Source of the DNA: Manihot esculenta
Taxonomy: Eukaryota > Streptophyta > Magnoliopsida > Malpighiales > Euphorbiaceae
Reading direction: 5' to 3'
Assembly: GCF_001659605.2 (NCBI RefSeq)
Contig: NC_035166.2
Location: 18,493,279-18,557,278, forward strand
DNA length: 64,000 bases
The position numbers and the translations under genes are program-made. Shown here in pieces: positions 39,299 to 50,100 of this stretch. Position 1 is the stretch's first letter; every line of letters starts with the position of its first letter. The notes below the pieces were generated by a model. It was not told where the DNA came from. It worked only from the letters and a program-made list of their open reading frames with translations, and ran no database searches.

Positions 39299-40022
39299 CG
39301 CCCCCGCAAGCTGTACCGGAGGGGCAGCAAGGTACAGCTTGTCTCGAAAGAATTGAAAACGAGATTTTGGTAGTGGTTTAGTGAGTACATCAGCAATTTG
39401 ATGATCAGTTCCAATGTAACGAACAAAGAGGTGCTTGTTTTTTACCAAATCTCTAACAAAATGAAAATCTATCTCCATATGCTTTGTTCTTGAATGGAAA
39501 ATCGGATTAGCAGTCATATAGGTGGCACTTAAGTTATCACTCCAGATGATTGGTGCAGTGGATAATGAAATTCCAACTTCATTCAGTAATGACTTTAACC
39601 ATACCATTTCAGAAGCTACTGAAGCAATGGCTCGATACTCGGCTTCGGTGGAGGACCGAGATACAGACTTTTATTTTCGGGAAACCCATGAAATCAATGA
39701 CTTGCCGAAGTAGACGGCGAAACCTGTGGTGGATTTTCTATCATCAATAGAACCACCCCAATCTGCATCACAATATCCTTGAAGAATTGGTTGAGTACTT
39801 TTCGAAAAGAAGAGGCCAAACTCTGATGTAGTTTTCACATAGCGCAGAATCCGCTTTACTGCCATCCAATGTTCAGTGGTAGGAGAATGCATAAATTGGG
39901 CTACCTTGTTCACCGAGTAAGCGAGGTCTGGACGTGTGAAAGTAAGATATTGAAGTGCTCCTACAACACTTCGATATAAGGTTTGATCATGGAATGGAGC
40001 ACCACTTGTTAAGGAGAGCTTT
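39296..40022 (-). pseudogene. Copia pol remnant: end of reverse transcriptase and RNase H
   Basis: This is the part of pol cut off by the gypsy insertion. It starts with [18 protein letters not shown] and runs through [18 protein letters not shown], then STEAEYRA and the WSDNLSAT and HIADVLTK-like blocks of copia RNase H (here HQIADVLTKPL). A TAA at 39,671 breaks the frame at a position where related proteins have Gln. The coding region ends next to the 3' LTR. Confidence 0.9.
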
Positions 40023-40200
40023 TGTAATACCCGGCTAGACTCCGGTATCGAAATTCCTACCGTCCAGTGGAATCTCGGGTGTCGGAAACCTCTAGAAGGG
40101 TAAAACCATGTTTTCATAAAATGTTTTAATGTATTTTATGTTTTAAGCATGAAAGAAAATGAGTTTTTTGCATGAAAACAACCTTGGAGGAAAACTCAGG

Positions 40201-40340
40201 TTCGGCCGCCGAACATGCATGCATTTCGGGTGTGCCTTAGGCCCCCGAAAGCATAAGTGAGGGAAACCAGGTTCGGCCGCCGAACCTTATGTTCGGCCGC
40301 CGAACATGGCATACATGCGGAGGCACTTTCGGCTCCCGAA
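40201..40340 (+). promoter_or_regulatory. Dyad cluster upstream of the LTR TATA box (unit A)
   Basis: Sites of the form TTCGGCNGCCGAA lie at 40,201-40,213, 40,272-40,284 and 40,292-40,304, with a variant TTCGGCTCCCGAA at 40,328-40,340, just before TATAAAG at 40,360. The sites with a central C contain GCCGCC, the core of the GCC box bound by plant ERF factors. Equivalent clusters precede the TATA box in units B and C and in the right LTR. Binding by ERF factors is inferred from the core only. Confidence 0.55.
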
Positions 40341-40872
40341 CGTGGCCTGGCCAGCCACCTATAAAGGGGTCCCTTAGCCGAAATGGGTGAGCTTTTCTCC
40401 CCATTTTCGGCCAAGGTGAGCTCTCCGCCATCCCTCGCCGGTTTTGAGTTCCTTCAAATCTTTCTCGATTTTCATTAGTTTTACTCTTGTTTTGAAGATT
40501 TTGAGCTTTTGAGCAAGTTTTGGAGCTTGGAGGTTCAAGGAACTCTCTCTCTCCCATTTTGTCAAGCTAGGGTCGTTCTCTTCTCGATCTTCAAGAGGTA
40601 AGGGCCGATCTTGAGCTTATGGCATGTTTTAAGTAAGTTTTAAGTAGATCTATGGGGTAGAATGCATGTTTAGCTTATGGTTAGGTTTATGGGTTTATGT
40701 TATGTTTTTGGACAATGTGGATGTTTGATGTGTTGTAGATGGGGTTTAAGATAGTCTGAAGCCCATAGGAACTTGTATGTATGTTGTAGATTAGGAAAAA
40801 TGCATGTTTGGAAGGTTTGGGAGGCATTTGTGCATGAGGAGCTGAAGTTTTTGCCCTTTGGCAGAAACCAGG

Positions 40873-41050
40873 TTCGGCAGCCGAAGGACTTTCGGCCGCC
40901 GAACATGGCTGGGAGGCAAGCCTTTCGGCTGCCGAAGCCTGCCCCCGAAAAGAGACTTTCGTCTTTGGAGGGCACTTTCGGCCGCCGAAGGTGCCGCCGA
41001 ACCTGCCTGACTTTCGGCTCTGGAGGGACTTTCGACCGCCGAAGGTGCCG
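40873..41050. repeat. Second dyad cluster, downstream of the LTR TATA box (unit A)
   Basis: TTCGGCAGCCGAA (40,873-40,885), TTCGGCCGCCGAA (40,891-40,903), TTCGGCTGCCGAA (40,924-40,936) and TTCGGCCGCCGAA (40,977-40,989) keep both 6-bp arms while the middle base varies (A, C, T). Further half sites follow to about 41,050. The same cluster recurs near 42,606, 44,349 and 51,940. This GC-rich stretch also creates open but meaningless frames on both strands. Confidence 0.7.
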
Positions 41051-41732
41051 CCGAAAATGCCCTGTGCAGCCCTCCTTTGCATGTTTTTCCATGATGTTTT
41101 GAGGTGTTTTAAGGGGGTTTTTGGGGAGTATTTTAGAGTCATGTTCTAGTATGTTTGGTCCCTCATTTGAGTCCACCTGTGTAGGTTCGGACCCGAGGAA
41201 CCGAGGACCCCAGCAGTGAGTTCAGCTGCTTCGGTGTTGTCAGAGTCAGCCAGAGGTGAGTGGAACTAAACTTAATCTTTTAAATTGAGAAATTTAAATG
41301 TTTATCATGTTTCATGCATCATGAGTATGCAATAGGATGATTGCATTAGATCTCACGAATATGTTGCATTGCATTCTTTATTGTTGATGTGGGTGAATGT
41401 TGGATGACCCAATTAGTCCTTGAGGGAAGACCAGGACCCCATTCCACGGCCTGGCACGAAAATGAAAGACCAGAACCCCATTCTACGGCCTGGCACGGAT
41501 ATGGGACTCGAAGACCAGGAGCCCAGAGGAGGCCCTGGGGCAATGGTAAGTAATGTATGATATGACAGGAAGACCAAGACCCCATGCTACAGCCTGGCAC
41601 AAATGATGCTGAGACTATTTGGTGACAAGTTCACCCAACCCTTATGTGAATTGTCTGTGTTATGATGCATTTCATTGGAGCATGTTTATTAATATATTTT
41701 TATGGTTCTACTCACTGGGCTTTTAGCTCACC

Positions 41733-43466
41733 TGTAATACCCGGCTAGACTCCGGTATCAGAATTCCTACCGTCCGGTGGAATCTCAGGTGTCGAAAACC
41801 TCTAGAAGGGTAAAACCATGTTTTCATAAAATGTTTTAATGTATTTTATGTTTTAAGCATGAAAGAAAATGAGTTTTTGCATGAAAACGACCTTGGAGGA
41901 AAACTCAGGTTCGGCCGCCGAACCTCAAGTTCGGCCGCCGAACATGCATGCATTTCGGGTGTGCCTTAGGCCCCCGAAAGCATAAGTGAGGGAAACCAAG
42001 TTCGGCCGCCGAACCTTAGGTTTGGCCGCCGAACATGGCATGCATGCGGAGGCACTTTCGGCTCCCGAACGTGGCCTGGCCAGCCACCTATAAAGGGGTC
42101 CCTTAGCCGAAAACGGGCGAGCTTTTCTCCCCATTTTCGGCCAAGGTGAGCTCTCCGCCATCCCTCACTGGTTTTGAGTTCCTTCCTTCAAATCTTTCTC
42201 GATTTTCATTAGTTTTACTCTTGTTTTGAAGATTTTGAGCTTTTGAGCAAGTTTTGGAGCTTGGAGGTTCAAGGAACTCTCTCTCTCCCATTTTGTCAAG
42301 CTAGGGTCGTTCTCTTCTCGATCTTCAAGAGGTAAGGGCCGATCTTGAGCTTATGGCATGTTTTAAGTAAGTTTTAAGTAGATCTATGGGGTAGAATGCA
42401 TGTTTAGCTTATGGTTAGGTTTATGGGTTTATGTTATGTTTTTGGACAATGTGGATGTTTGATGTGTTGTAGATGGGGTTTAAGATAGTCTGAAGCCCCT
42501 AGGAACTTGTATGTATGTTTTAGATTAGGAAAAATGCATGTTTGGAAGGTTTGGGAGGCATTTGTGCATAAGGAGCTGAAGTTTATGCCCTTTGGCAGAA
42601 ACCAGGTTCGGCAGCCGAAGGACATTCGGCCGCCGAACATGGCTGGGAGGCAAGCCTTTCGGCTGCCGAAGCCTGCCCCCGAAAAGAGACTTTCGTCTCT
42701 GGAGGGCACTTTCGGCCGCCGAAGGTACCGCCGAACCTGCCTGACTTTCGGCTCTAGAGGGACTTTCGGCCACCGAAGGTGCCGCCGAAAGTGCCCTGTG
42801 CAGCCCTCCTTTGCATGTTTTTCCATGATGTTTTGAGGTGTTTTAAGGGGGTTTTTGGGGAGTATTTTAGAGTCATGCTCTAGTATGTTTGGTCCCTCAT
42901 TTGAGTCCACCTGTGTAGGTTCAGACCCGAGGAACCGAGGACCCCAGCAGTGAGTTCAGCTGCTTCGGTGTTGTCAGAGTCAACCAAAGGTTAGTGGAAC
43001 TAAACTTAATATTTTAAATTGAGAAATTTAAATGTTTATCATGTTTCATGCATCATGAGTATGCAATAGGATGATTGCATTAGATCTCACGAATATGTTG
43101 CATTGCATTCTTTATTGTTGATGTGGGTGAATGTTGGATGACCCAATTAGTCCCTGAGGGAAGACCAGGACCCCATTCCACGGCCTGGCACAGAAATAAA
43201 AGACCAGGACCCCATTCTACGGCCTGGCACGGATATGGGACTCGAAGACCAGGAGCCCAGAGGAGGCCCTGGGGCAATGGTAAGTAATGTATGATATGAC
43301 AGGAAGACCAGGACCCCATGCTACGGCTTGGCACAAATGATGCTGGGACTATTTGGTGACAAGTTCACCCAACCCTTATGTGAATTGTCCGTGTTATGAT
43401 GCATTTCATTGGAGCATGTTTGTTAATATGTTTTTATGGTTCTACTCACTGGGCTTTTAGCTCACC
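41733..43466 (+). repeat. Left LTR unit B (3'-truncated LTR, 1,734 bp)
   Basis: It has the same start and the same truncation point as unit A. The TATA box is at 42,089-42,095. It shares with unit C the extra CCTCAAGTTCGG segment (about 41,927) and the CTCAGGTGT variant near the start, which unit A and the right LTR lack. Confidence 0.92.
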
Positions 43467-45735
43467 TGTAATACCGGGCTAGACTCCGGTATCGGAATTC
43501 CTACCGTCCGGTGGAATCTCAGGTGTTGGAAACCTCTAGAAAGGTAAAACCATGTTTTCATAAAATGTTTTAATGTGTTTTATGTTTTAAGCATGAAAGA
43601 AAATGAGTTTTTGCATGAAAACGTCCTTGGAGGAAAACTCAGGTTCGGCCGCCGAACCTCAAGTTCGGTCGCCGAACATGCATGCATTTCAGGTGTGCCT
43701 TAGGCCCCCGAAAGCATAAGTGAGGGAAACCAGGTTCGGCCGCCGAACCTTATGTTCGGCCGCTAAACATGGCATGCATGCGGAGGCACTTTCGGCTCCC
43801 GAACGTGGCCTGGCCAGCCACCTATAAAGGGGTCCCTTAGCCGAAAATGGGCGAGCTTTTCTCCCCATTTTCGGCCAAGGTGAGCTCTCTGCCATCCATC
43901 GCCAGTTTTGAGTTCCTTCCTTCAAATCTTTCTCGATTTTCATTAGTTTTACTCTTGTTTTGAAGATTTTGAGCTTTTGAGCAAGTTTTGGAGCTTGGAG
44001 GTTCAAGGAACTCTCTCTCTCTCCCATTTTTCAAGCTAGGGTCGTTCTCTTCTCGATCTTCAAGAGGTAAGGGCCGATCTTGAGCTTATTTCATGTTTTA
44101 AGTAAGTTTTAAGTAGATCTATGGGGTGGAATGCATGCTTAGCTTATGGTTAGGTTTATGGGTATATGTTGTATTTATGAACAATGTGGATGTTTGATGT
44201 GTTGTAGATGGGGTTTAAGTTAGTTGAAGCCCCTAGGAACTTGTATGCTTGAGTATGCATGTTGTAGAATAGGAAAAATGCATGTTTGGAAGGTTTGGGA
44301 GGCATTGGTGCATGAGGAGCTGAAGTTTCTGCCCTTTGGCAGAAACCAAATTCGGCAGCCGAAGGACTTTCGGCCGCCGAACATGGCTTGGAGGCAAGTC
44401 TTTCGGCTGCCAAAGCCTGCCCCCGAAAAGAGACTTTCGTCTCTGGAGGGCACTTTCGGCCGCCGAAGGTGCCGCCGAACCTGCCTGACTTTCGGCTCTG
44501 GAGGGACTTTCGGCCGCCGAAAGTGCCCTGTGGAGCCCTCCTTTGCATGTTTTTCCATGATGTTTTGAGGTGTTTTAAGGGGGTTTTTGGGGAGTATTTT
44601 AGAGTCATGTTCTAGTATGTTTGGTCCCTCATTTGAGTCCACCTGTGTAGGTTCGGACCCGAGGAACCGAGGACCCCAGCAGTGAGTTCAGCTGCTTCAG
44701 TGTTGTCAGAGTTAGCCAGAGGTGAGTGGAACTAAACCTAATCTTTTAAATTGAGAAATTAAATGTTTATCATGTTTCATGCATCATGAGTATGCAATAG
44801 GATGATTGCATTAGATTTCACGAATATGTTGCATTGCATTCTTTATTGTTGATGTGGGTGAATGTTAGATGACCCAATTAGTCCCTGAGGGAAGACCAGG
44901 ACCCCATTCTACGGCCTGGCACGGAAATGAAAGACCAGGAACCCATTCTACGGCCTGGCACGGAAATGAAAGACCAAGACCCCATTCTACGGCCTGGCAC
45001 GGATATGGGACTCGAAGACCAGGAGCCCAGAGGAGGCCCTGGGGCAATGGTAAGTAATGTATGATATGACAGGAAGACCAGGACCCCATGCTACGGCCTG
45101 GCACAAATGATGCTGGGACTAATTGGTGACAAGTTCACTCAACCCGTATGTGAATTGTCTGTGTTATAATGCATTTCATTGGAGCATGTTTGTTAATATG
45201 TTTTTATGGTTCTACTCACAAGGCTTTTAGCTCACCCCTCTCCCTTTAACCCCCAGGCTTGCAGGTACAGGATAGAGCAGGAAGTCGGATAAAGTAAAGT
45301 CATGGTTTTGTAATAGCTAGCAGTGGACATGATTAAATTGTAATGTAATGTCTTATACATTTATGATATGTAATGATGATGTATTGAGGTTTAGAAATTG
45401 TGCTTGACCGAGTTTGTATAGTAATCCCTTTTGATACATGATCTATAGAATGTTTTATGATGTTTATGTTCAACCAAGCTTAATTCATGTATGTTATGAT
45501 ACCCCATTGGAGCATTTGATGAGGGCTCTAGTGTGTGGTTTATGTTATGTTATGAGTATGCACAGGTTGAGCTTGGTTTATGGAAAGGAAAATTTTACAG
45601 GTTTATGAGTATGTATGATCATGTATGGGATTTGACAGGTTCACAGGTTTTATGTCAGGCTTGCTACGGGTCCCGGCGGCCTTAAACAGATATGGATCCT
45701 AGCGCCGGTAGCGGTCCGAATTTCGGGTCGTTACA
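43467..45735 (+). repeat. Left LTR unit C (complete LTR, 2,269 bp)
   Basis: It has the same start as A and B but continues through CTCACCCCTCTCCCTTTAAC to the terminal CGGGTCGTTACA next to the primer-binding site. The TATA box is at 43,823-43,829. It carries three 39-bp minisatellite units rather than two, and lacks part of the second dyad cluster (about 44,518). Confidence 0.92.
44891..45007. repeat. 39-bp minisatellite in LTR unit C (three units)
   Basis: AGACCAGGA...CCCATTCTACGGCCTGGCACGG repeats at 44,893, 44,932 and 44,971. Units A (about 41,429), B (about 43,162) and the right LTR (about 52,497) hold two units plus a diverged copy about 110-150 bases further on. Confidence 0.85.
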
Positions 45736-45738
45736 GAG

Positions 45739-45750
45739 TGGTATCAGAGC
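45739..45750 (+). other. Primer-binding site of the gypsy element
   Basis: TGGTATCAGAGC, complementary to the 3' end of initiator tRNA-Met, three bases after the left LTR end. Confidence 0.92.
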
Positions 45751-46007
45751 CCTAGGTTCATATGGTCGGACCTAGAGTGTCGGGCTCATAGATGTTATAA
45801 AAGGTCAAGCACAATAGGAAAGATCATGTCCACTAGGATAGGATGTGGAGTCCTGTCTTGTATGATGGTGTGAAATGCCATGATAATATGCATGTGCATT
45901 AATGATATGCTATGATATGTGATGTATGTGATGCGGGTTCATGTGTTCCCACGTGAACCATATGATGCTAATGTTTGTTTGTTATGTGCTGTTTTTCAGA
46001 AAACAGG

Positions 46008-47102
46008 ATGAGAGGAACTCGTCAATCTGCACGATTGACTGGAGTGCCATCTGAGGATGAGGGCATGAGCGCCCGTCCTCCTGCATTGCCTAGGGCAATG
46101 TCTAGTAGGTCTAACAGAGAAAGAGCAGCAAGAGACCCTAGAAGGTCTCTGGATCTGGGTAGAAGCAGATCAGTGAGGGGAACAGTTCAGGGAGGAATGT
46201 CAGAGGACATGGGGGATGATATAGATGTAGAGCAGAGGAGGGATGGCAGTCTGGGAGTTAGCATGTCAGAAGAAGGTATGGGAGAGTCCCAAGGAGGCAC
46301 TCAGGCCTCAGGATTTATTCAACCACCCCACTACCCACACTTCTCACAACATCCCGGGTATTCGATGGGAGGTACATCGGATTACCCTAACTTTACCCCT
46401 TATCCCACACACATGCCATACCCACCCTACTACTCATCATACCCACAGTACCCAATGTATCCACCCCCACTTTACTATCCAAATCCAGCAAACCCTACCA
46501 CAGAAAATGTTGCACCTCCTCCACCATCAGCAGAAACCCCAGTTCCAGAAACTCAATTACCTAGGCCTAGCTCATCTGGTGGGAGCAAGGTCAAGATGAC
46601 TGAATATATGAAGCTGGGTGCTCTCCAGTTTGAATCAGGTGATGACCCGTTTGTGTATCTTGAGAGGGTCAAGACAATTACAGAGGAGTTAGGGGCGGAT
46701 GACAGTAGAGCCATCCAGATGGCTGGGTTCACATTAAAATGCAAGAAAGCCCGAGAGTGGTTTAAGAATTATATGAGCCCGAGGGTGGAAAGCTTATCAT
46801 GGGAGGAGTTTGCAAACGAGTTTGCAGGATGGGCTTTCCCTGACAGTTCAAGAGAATTGAAGATGATAGAGTTTGAGCAGTTGAGGCAGACAGATGAAAT
46901 GAGTGTAGAGGAGTACATTGGAGCTGTTGCCTTTTGCTGGGCAGAGTCTGGATACAGATTCGAAGAAGTCAAGGAGGTATGTCATGAAACTTCATTCCAG
47001 GTATTCCTCCTTGATTCAGTCAGTGGACAGGGAGAGCTTCCATGCCATAGTAGATATGGCCAGGAAAATGGAGGCCAGTGCCATCATTTAGGGGACAGTT
47101 AA
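46008..47102 (+). pseudogene. Gag of the gypsy chromovirus, frameshifted
   Basis: The likely start is the ATG at 46,008; an in-frame ATG at 45,975 lies in the leader. The N-terminal half is Pro/Tyr-rich (about residues 90-180). The capsid-like domain follows (MKLGALQFESGDDPFVYLER to about 46,960). At about 46,985-46,998 the frame slips by one base. The natural continuation lies in the frame used by 47,110 onward and has a TAG at 47,089-47,091 where related proteins read Gln. The stop at 47,102 is therefore an artefact of the shift. Confidence 0.9.
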
Positions 47103-47109
47103 GCAGTCA

Positions 47110-50100
47110 GTGGCACAGTCTTCTGGTCCTAAAACCCCAGGTGGGGGAAGGTTAGATCCCTCTACCCTGAGTGCAGCAGGTTCAGGCAGCAAGAGATGGG
47201 GCAAAGCCAAGACTAAGAAGAACAAATTCTGGAGCAAAGTCAAGTCTAGTCTGGGATTTGGGAGTGGCTCAAGCTCTGGTGCGGATAATGCAGTTTGTGC
47301 AAGGTGTGGTAAGCCACACAAGGGAGTATGTCGGTTTGGGACGACAGCCTGTTTCAGGTGTGGTCAGGAGGGGCATATGGCTCGAGAATGTCCAAGAGCA
47401 GTCCCGATGGCACAGTCCCAGCAGACAGCTTCAGGTAGTGTAGCGCAGCCAGCAGCTCCAGCCACGACTCAGGCCAGTGGCAGAGGCAGAGGGAGAGGGG
47501 CAGCCTCTTCTTCAGCGGGTTTCAGAGGTGAAGGTCCATCAGCTCCAGCACGGATCTTCACAATGATACAACAGGAGGCAGATGCATTTAACACCGTGGT
47601 GGCAGGTAATTTAGTCATTGGTTGTTCAGATGTGTATGCCTTGTTGGACCCTGGTGCATCTCATTCTTTCATTGCACCGAGAGCCGTTGAGAGGTTGGGG
47701 TTGATGATCTCTGGGTTAGAGTGTCCTCTCTGGGTCAGTGGACCCAAGTGTGATCCATCAGTGGCAGAGTCAGTCTGCCAGTGTAGTCCTGTGTTTATTT
47801 AGGGAAGATGCTCTTCCGCCGACCTGGTGGTTCTAGATTTGACAGACTTTGACGTCATTCTAGGGATGGACTGGCTATCTACCCATGGTGCTACCTTGGA
47901 CTGCAGGGACAAGGTAGTCAGGTTCAGAAGTCAGGATGGGTCAGAGGTCGTCTTCAGAGGAGACAATAGGGGTACACCTAGAGGTCTGATATCAGCTCTT
48001 CAGGCTCGCAGGTTGCTTAGGAGGGGATGTCAGGGGTATTTGGCTCATGTGAGAGAGCTTAGCAGTCAGGTTAGAGAGCCCACCTCGGTGCCGGTGGTCA
48101 GAGAGTTTTTGGATGTGTTCCCAGACGAGCTGCCAGGTTTGCCACCTGCTAGGGAGATAGAGTTCGACATAGAACTGATGCCTGGAACCCGACCGATCTC
48201 TATCCCTCTTTACAGGATGGCACCAGCAGAATTGAAAGAGTAGAAGGAGCAGTTACAGGAGCTGGTAGACAAGGGCTTCATCCGACCGAGTACCTCACCC
48301 TGGGGTGCTCCAGTTTTGTTTGTAAGAAAGAAGGATGGATCCCTCAGACTTTGTATCGACTACAGGCAGTTGAACAAAGTCACTACCAAGAACAGGTACC
48401 CTTTGCCAAGGATTGATGATCTATTCGACCAGCTAGCAAGAGCGGGTTGTTTCTCTAAAATAGATCTGAGGTCCGGGTATCATTAGCTGAGGATCAGAGA
48501 GGAAGATGTGCCAAAGACAGCTTTCAGGACCAGATATGGGCATTTTGAGTTCCTTGTGATGCCGTTCGGGTTAACCAACGCCCCTGCAGCATTCATGGAT
48601 CTCATGAACAGAGTGTTTAGCCAGTACCTGGATCACTTCGTTATTGTCTTCATAGATGATATCTTAGTGTATTCCAGGAATGCAGAGGAGCATGCGCATC
48701 ATCTGAGGTTGGTTCTACAGACCTTGAGGGAGCATGGCTTGTATGCCAAGTTCTCCAATTGTGAGTTCTGGCTGAGGAGCATTTCATTCTTGGGGCATGT
48801 TGTGTCAGAAAATGGAATAGAGGTAGACCCCAAGAACGTAGAAGCTGTGGCTAACTGGCCTAGACCCACTTTAGTGTCAGAGATCAAAAGTTTCTTGGGT
48901 TTGGCAGGTTACTACAGGAGGTTCGTTCAGGACTTCTCAAAAATTGCAACTCCTCTGACCAGGTTAACCAGGAAGAATTAGAAGTTTGTGTGGACCGACC
49001 AGTGCGAAGAGAGTTTTGAAGAGCTTAAGAAGAGGTTAACGTCAGCACCAGTGTTAGCTCTGCCAGCTAGCAATGAGGACTTCACAGTGTTCTATGATGC
49101 ATCCCGAGTGGGTCTGGGTTGTGTGCTAATGCAGAATGAAAGGGTGATTGCTTATGCTTCTAGGCAGCTAAAGAAGCATGAGTTGAATTACCCCACACAT
49201 GACCTGGAGATGGCAGCCGTTATCTTTGCACTCAAGATGTGGAGGCATTACCTTTACGGTGTTAAATGTGAGATCTTCACAAATCATAAAAGCCTACAGT
49301 ACATCCTGAGTCAAAGAGATTTGAACTTGAGGCAGAGAAGATGGGTAGAGCTGCTGAGTGATTATGATTGCAAGATTCAGTACCATCTGGGTAAGGCGAA
49401 TGTTGTGGCGGACGCCTTAAGCCGGAAATCACTTAGCAGTTTGTCCCATATATCGGCAGAGAGGAGACCAGTGGTGAAAGAGTTTTACAAGCTCATTGAT
49501 GAAGGTCTACAGTTGGAGTTGTCTGGTACAGGTGCTTTAGTTGCTCAGATGAGAGTGGCACCCGTGTTTCTGGAGCAGGTGGCTCAAAAACAGCATGAGG
49601 ACCCAGAGTTAGTGAAGATTGCCAGGACTGTTCAGTCAGGCAAAGACAGTGAGTTCAGATTCGACAACAAGGGGATCCTCCGCTATGGGAGTCGATTGTG
49701 TGTACCAGATGACGTAGGGCTAAAAGAAGACATTATGAGAGAGGCTCATAATGCAAGATACGGCATTCACCCCGGAGCCACCAAGATGTACCAAGATCTG
49801 AAGAAGGTTTATTGGTGGCCAGCTATGAAGAGAGAAGTGGCACAGTTTGTGTCAGCCTGCGAAGTGTGTCAGAGGGTGAAGCTGAACATCAGAAGCCGGC
49901 TGGAATGCTTAACCCGCTACCTATTCCAGAGTGGAAATGGGAGAATATAGCTATGGACTTCGTAGTGGGGTTACCGGCGATGTCCAACAGATTGGACTCC
50001 ATATGGGTGATTGTGCACAGACTCACCAAATCTGCTCACTTCATCCCTGTCAGGAGTGGCTATTCTGTGGACAAATTGGCACAGGTGTATGTTGATGAGA

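Larger units (their letters stand above)
40023..41732 (+). repeat. Left LTR unit A (3'-truncated LTR, 1,710 bp)
   Basis: It begins TGTAATACCCGGCTAGACTC and stops at GGGCTTTTAGCTCACC, where unit B begins without spacer. The last ~500 bp of a full LTR are missing. It has its own TATAAAG box (40,360-40,366). In several diagnostic positions it agrees with the right LTR rather than with units B and C: CTCGGGTGTCG, absence of the CCTCAAGTTCGG insert near 40,214, and TTCGACCGCCGAAGG near 41,030. Confidence 0.92.

Noticed and set aside
40773..41102. A 109-codon open frame (and overlapping minus-strand frames up to 158 codons) repeated in every gypsy LTR unit, rich in Pro/Arg or Gly/Arg.
   Set aside because: The frames exist on both strands over the same GC-rich dyad cluster, are copied simply because the LTR is repeated, start in non-coding leader and match no domain. 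I treat them as by-products of the TTCGGCNGCCGAA repeats.
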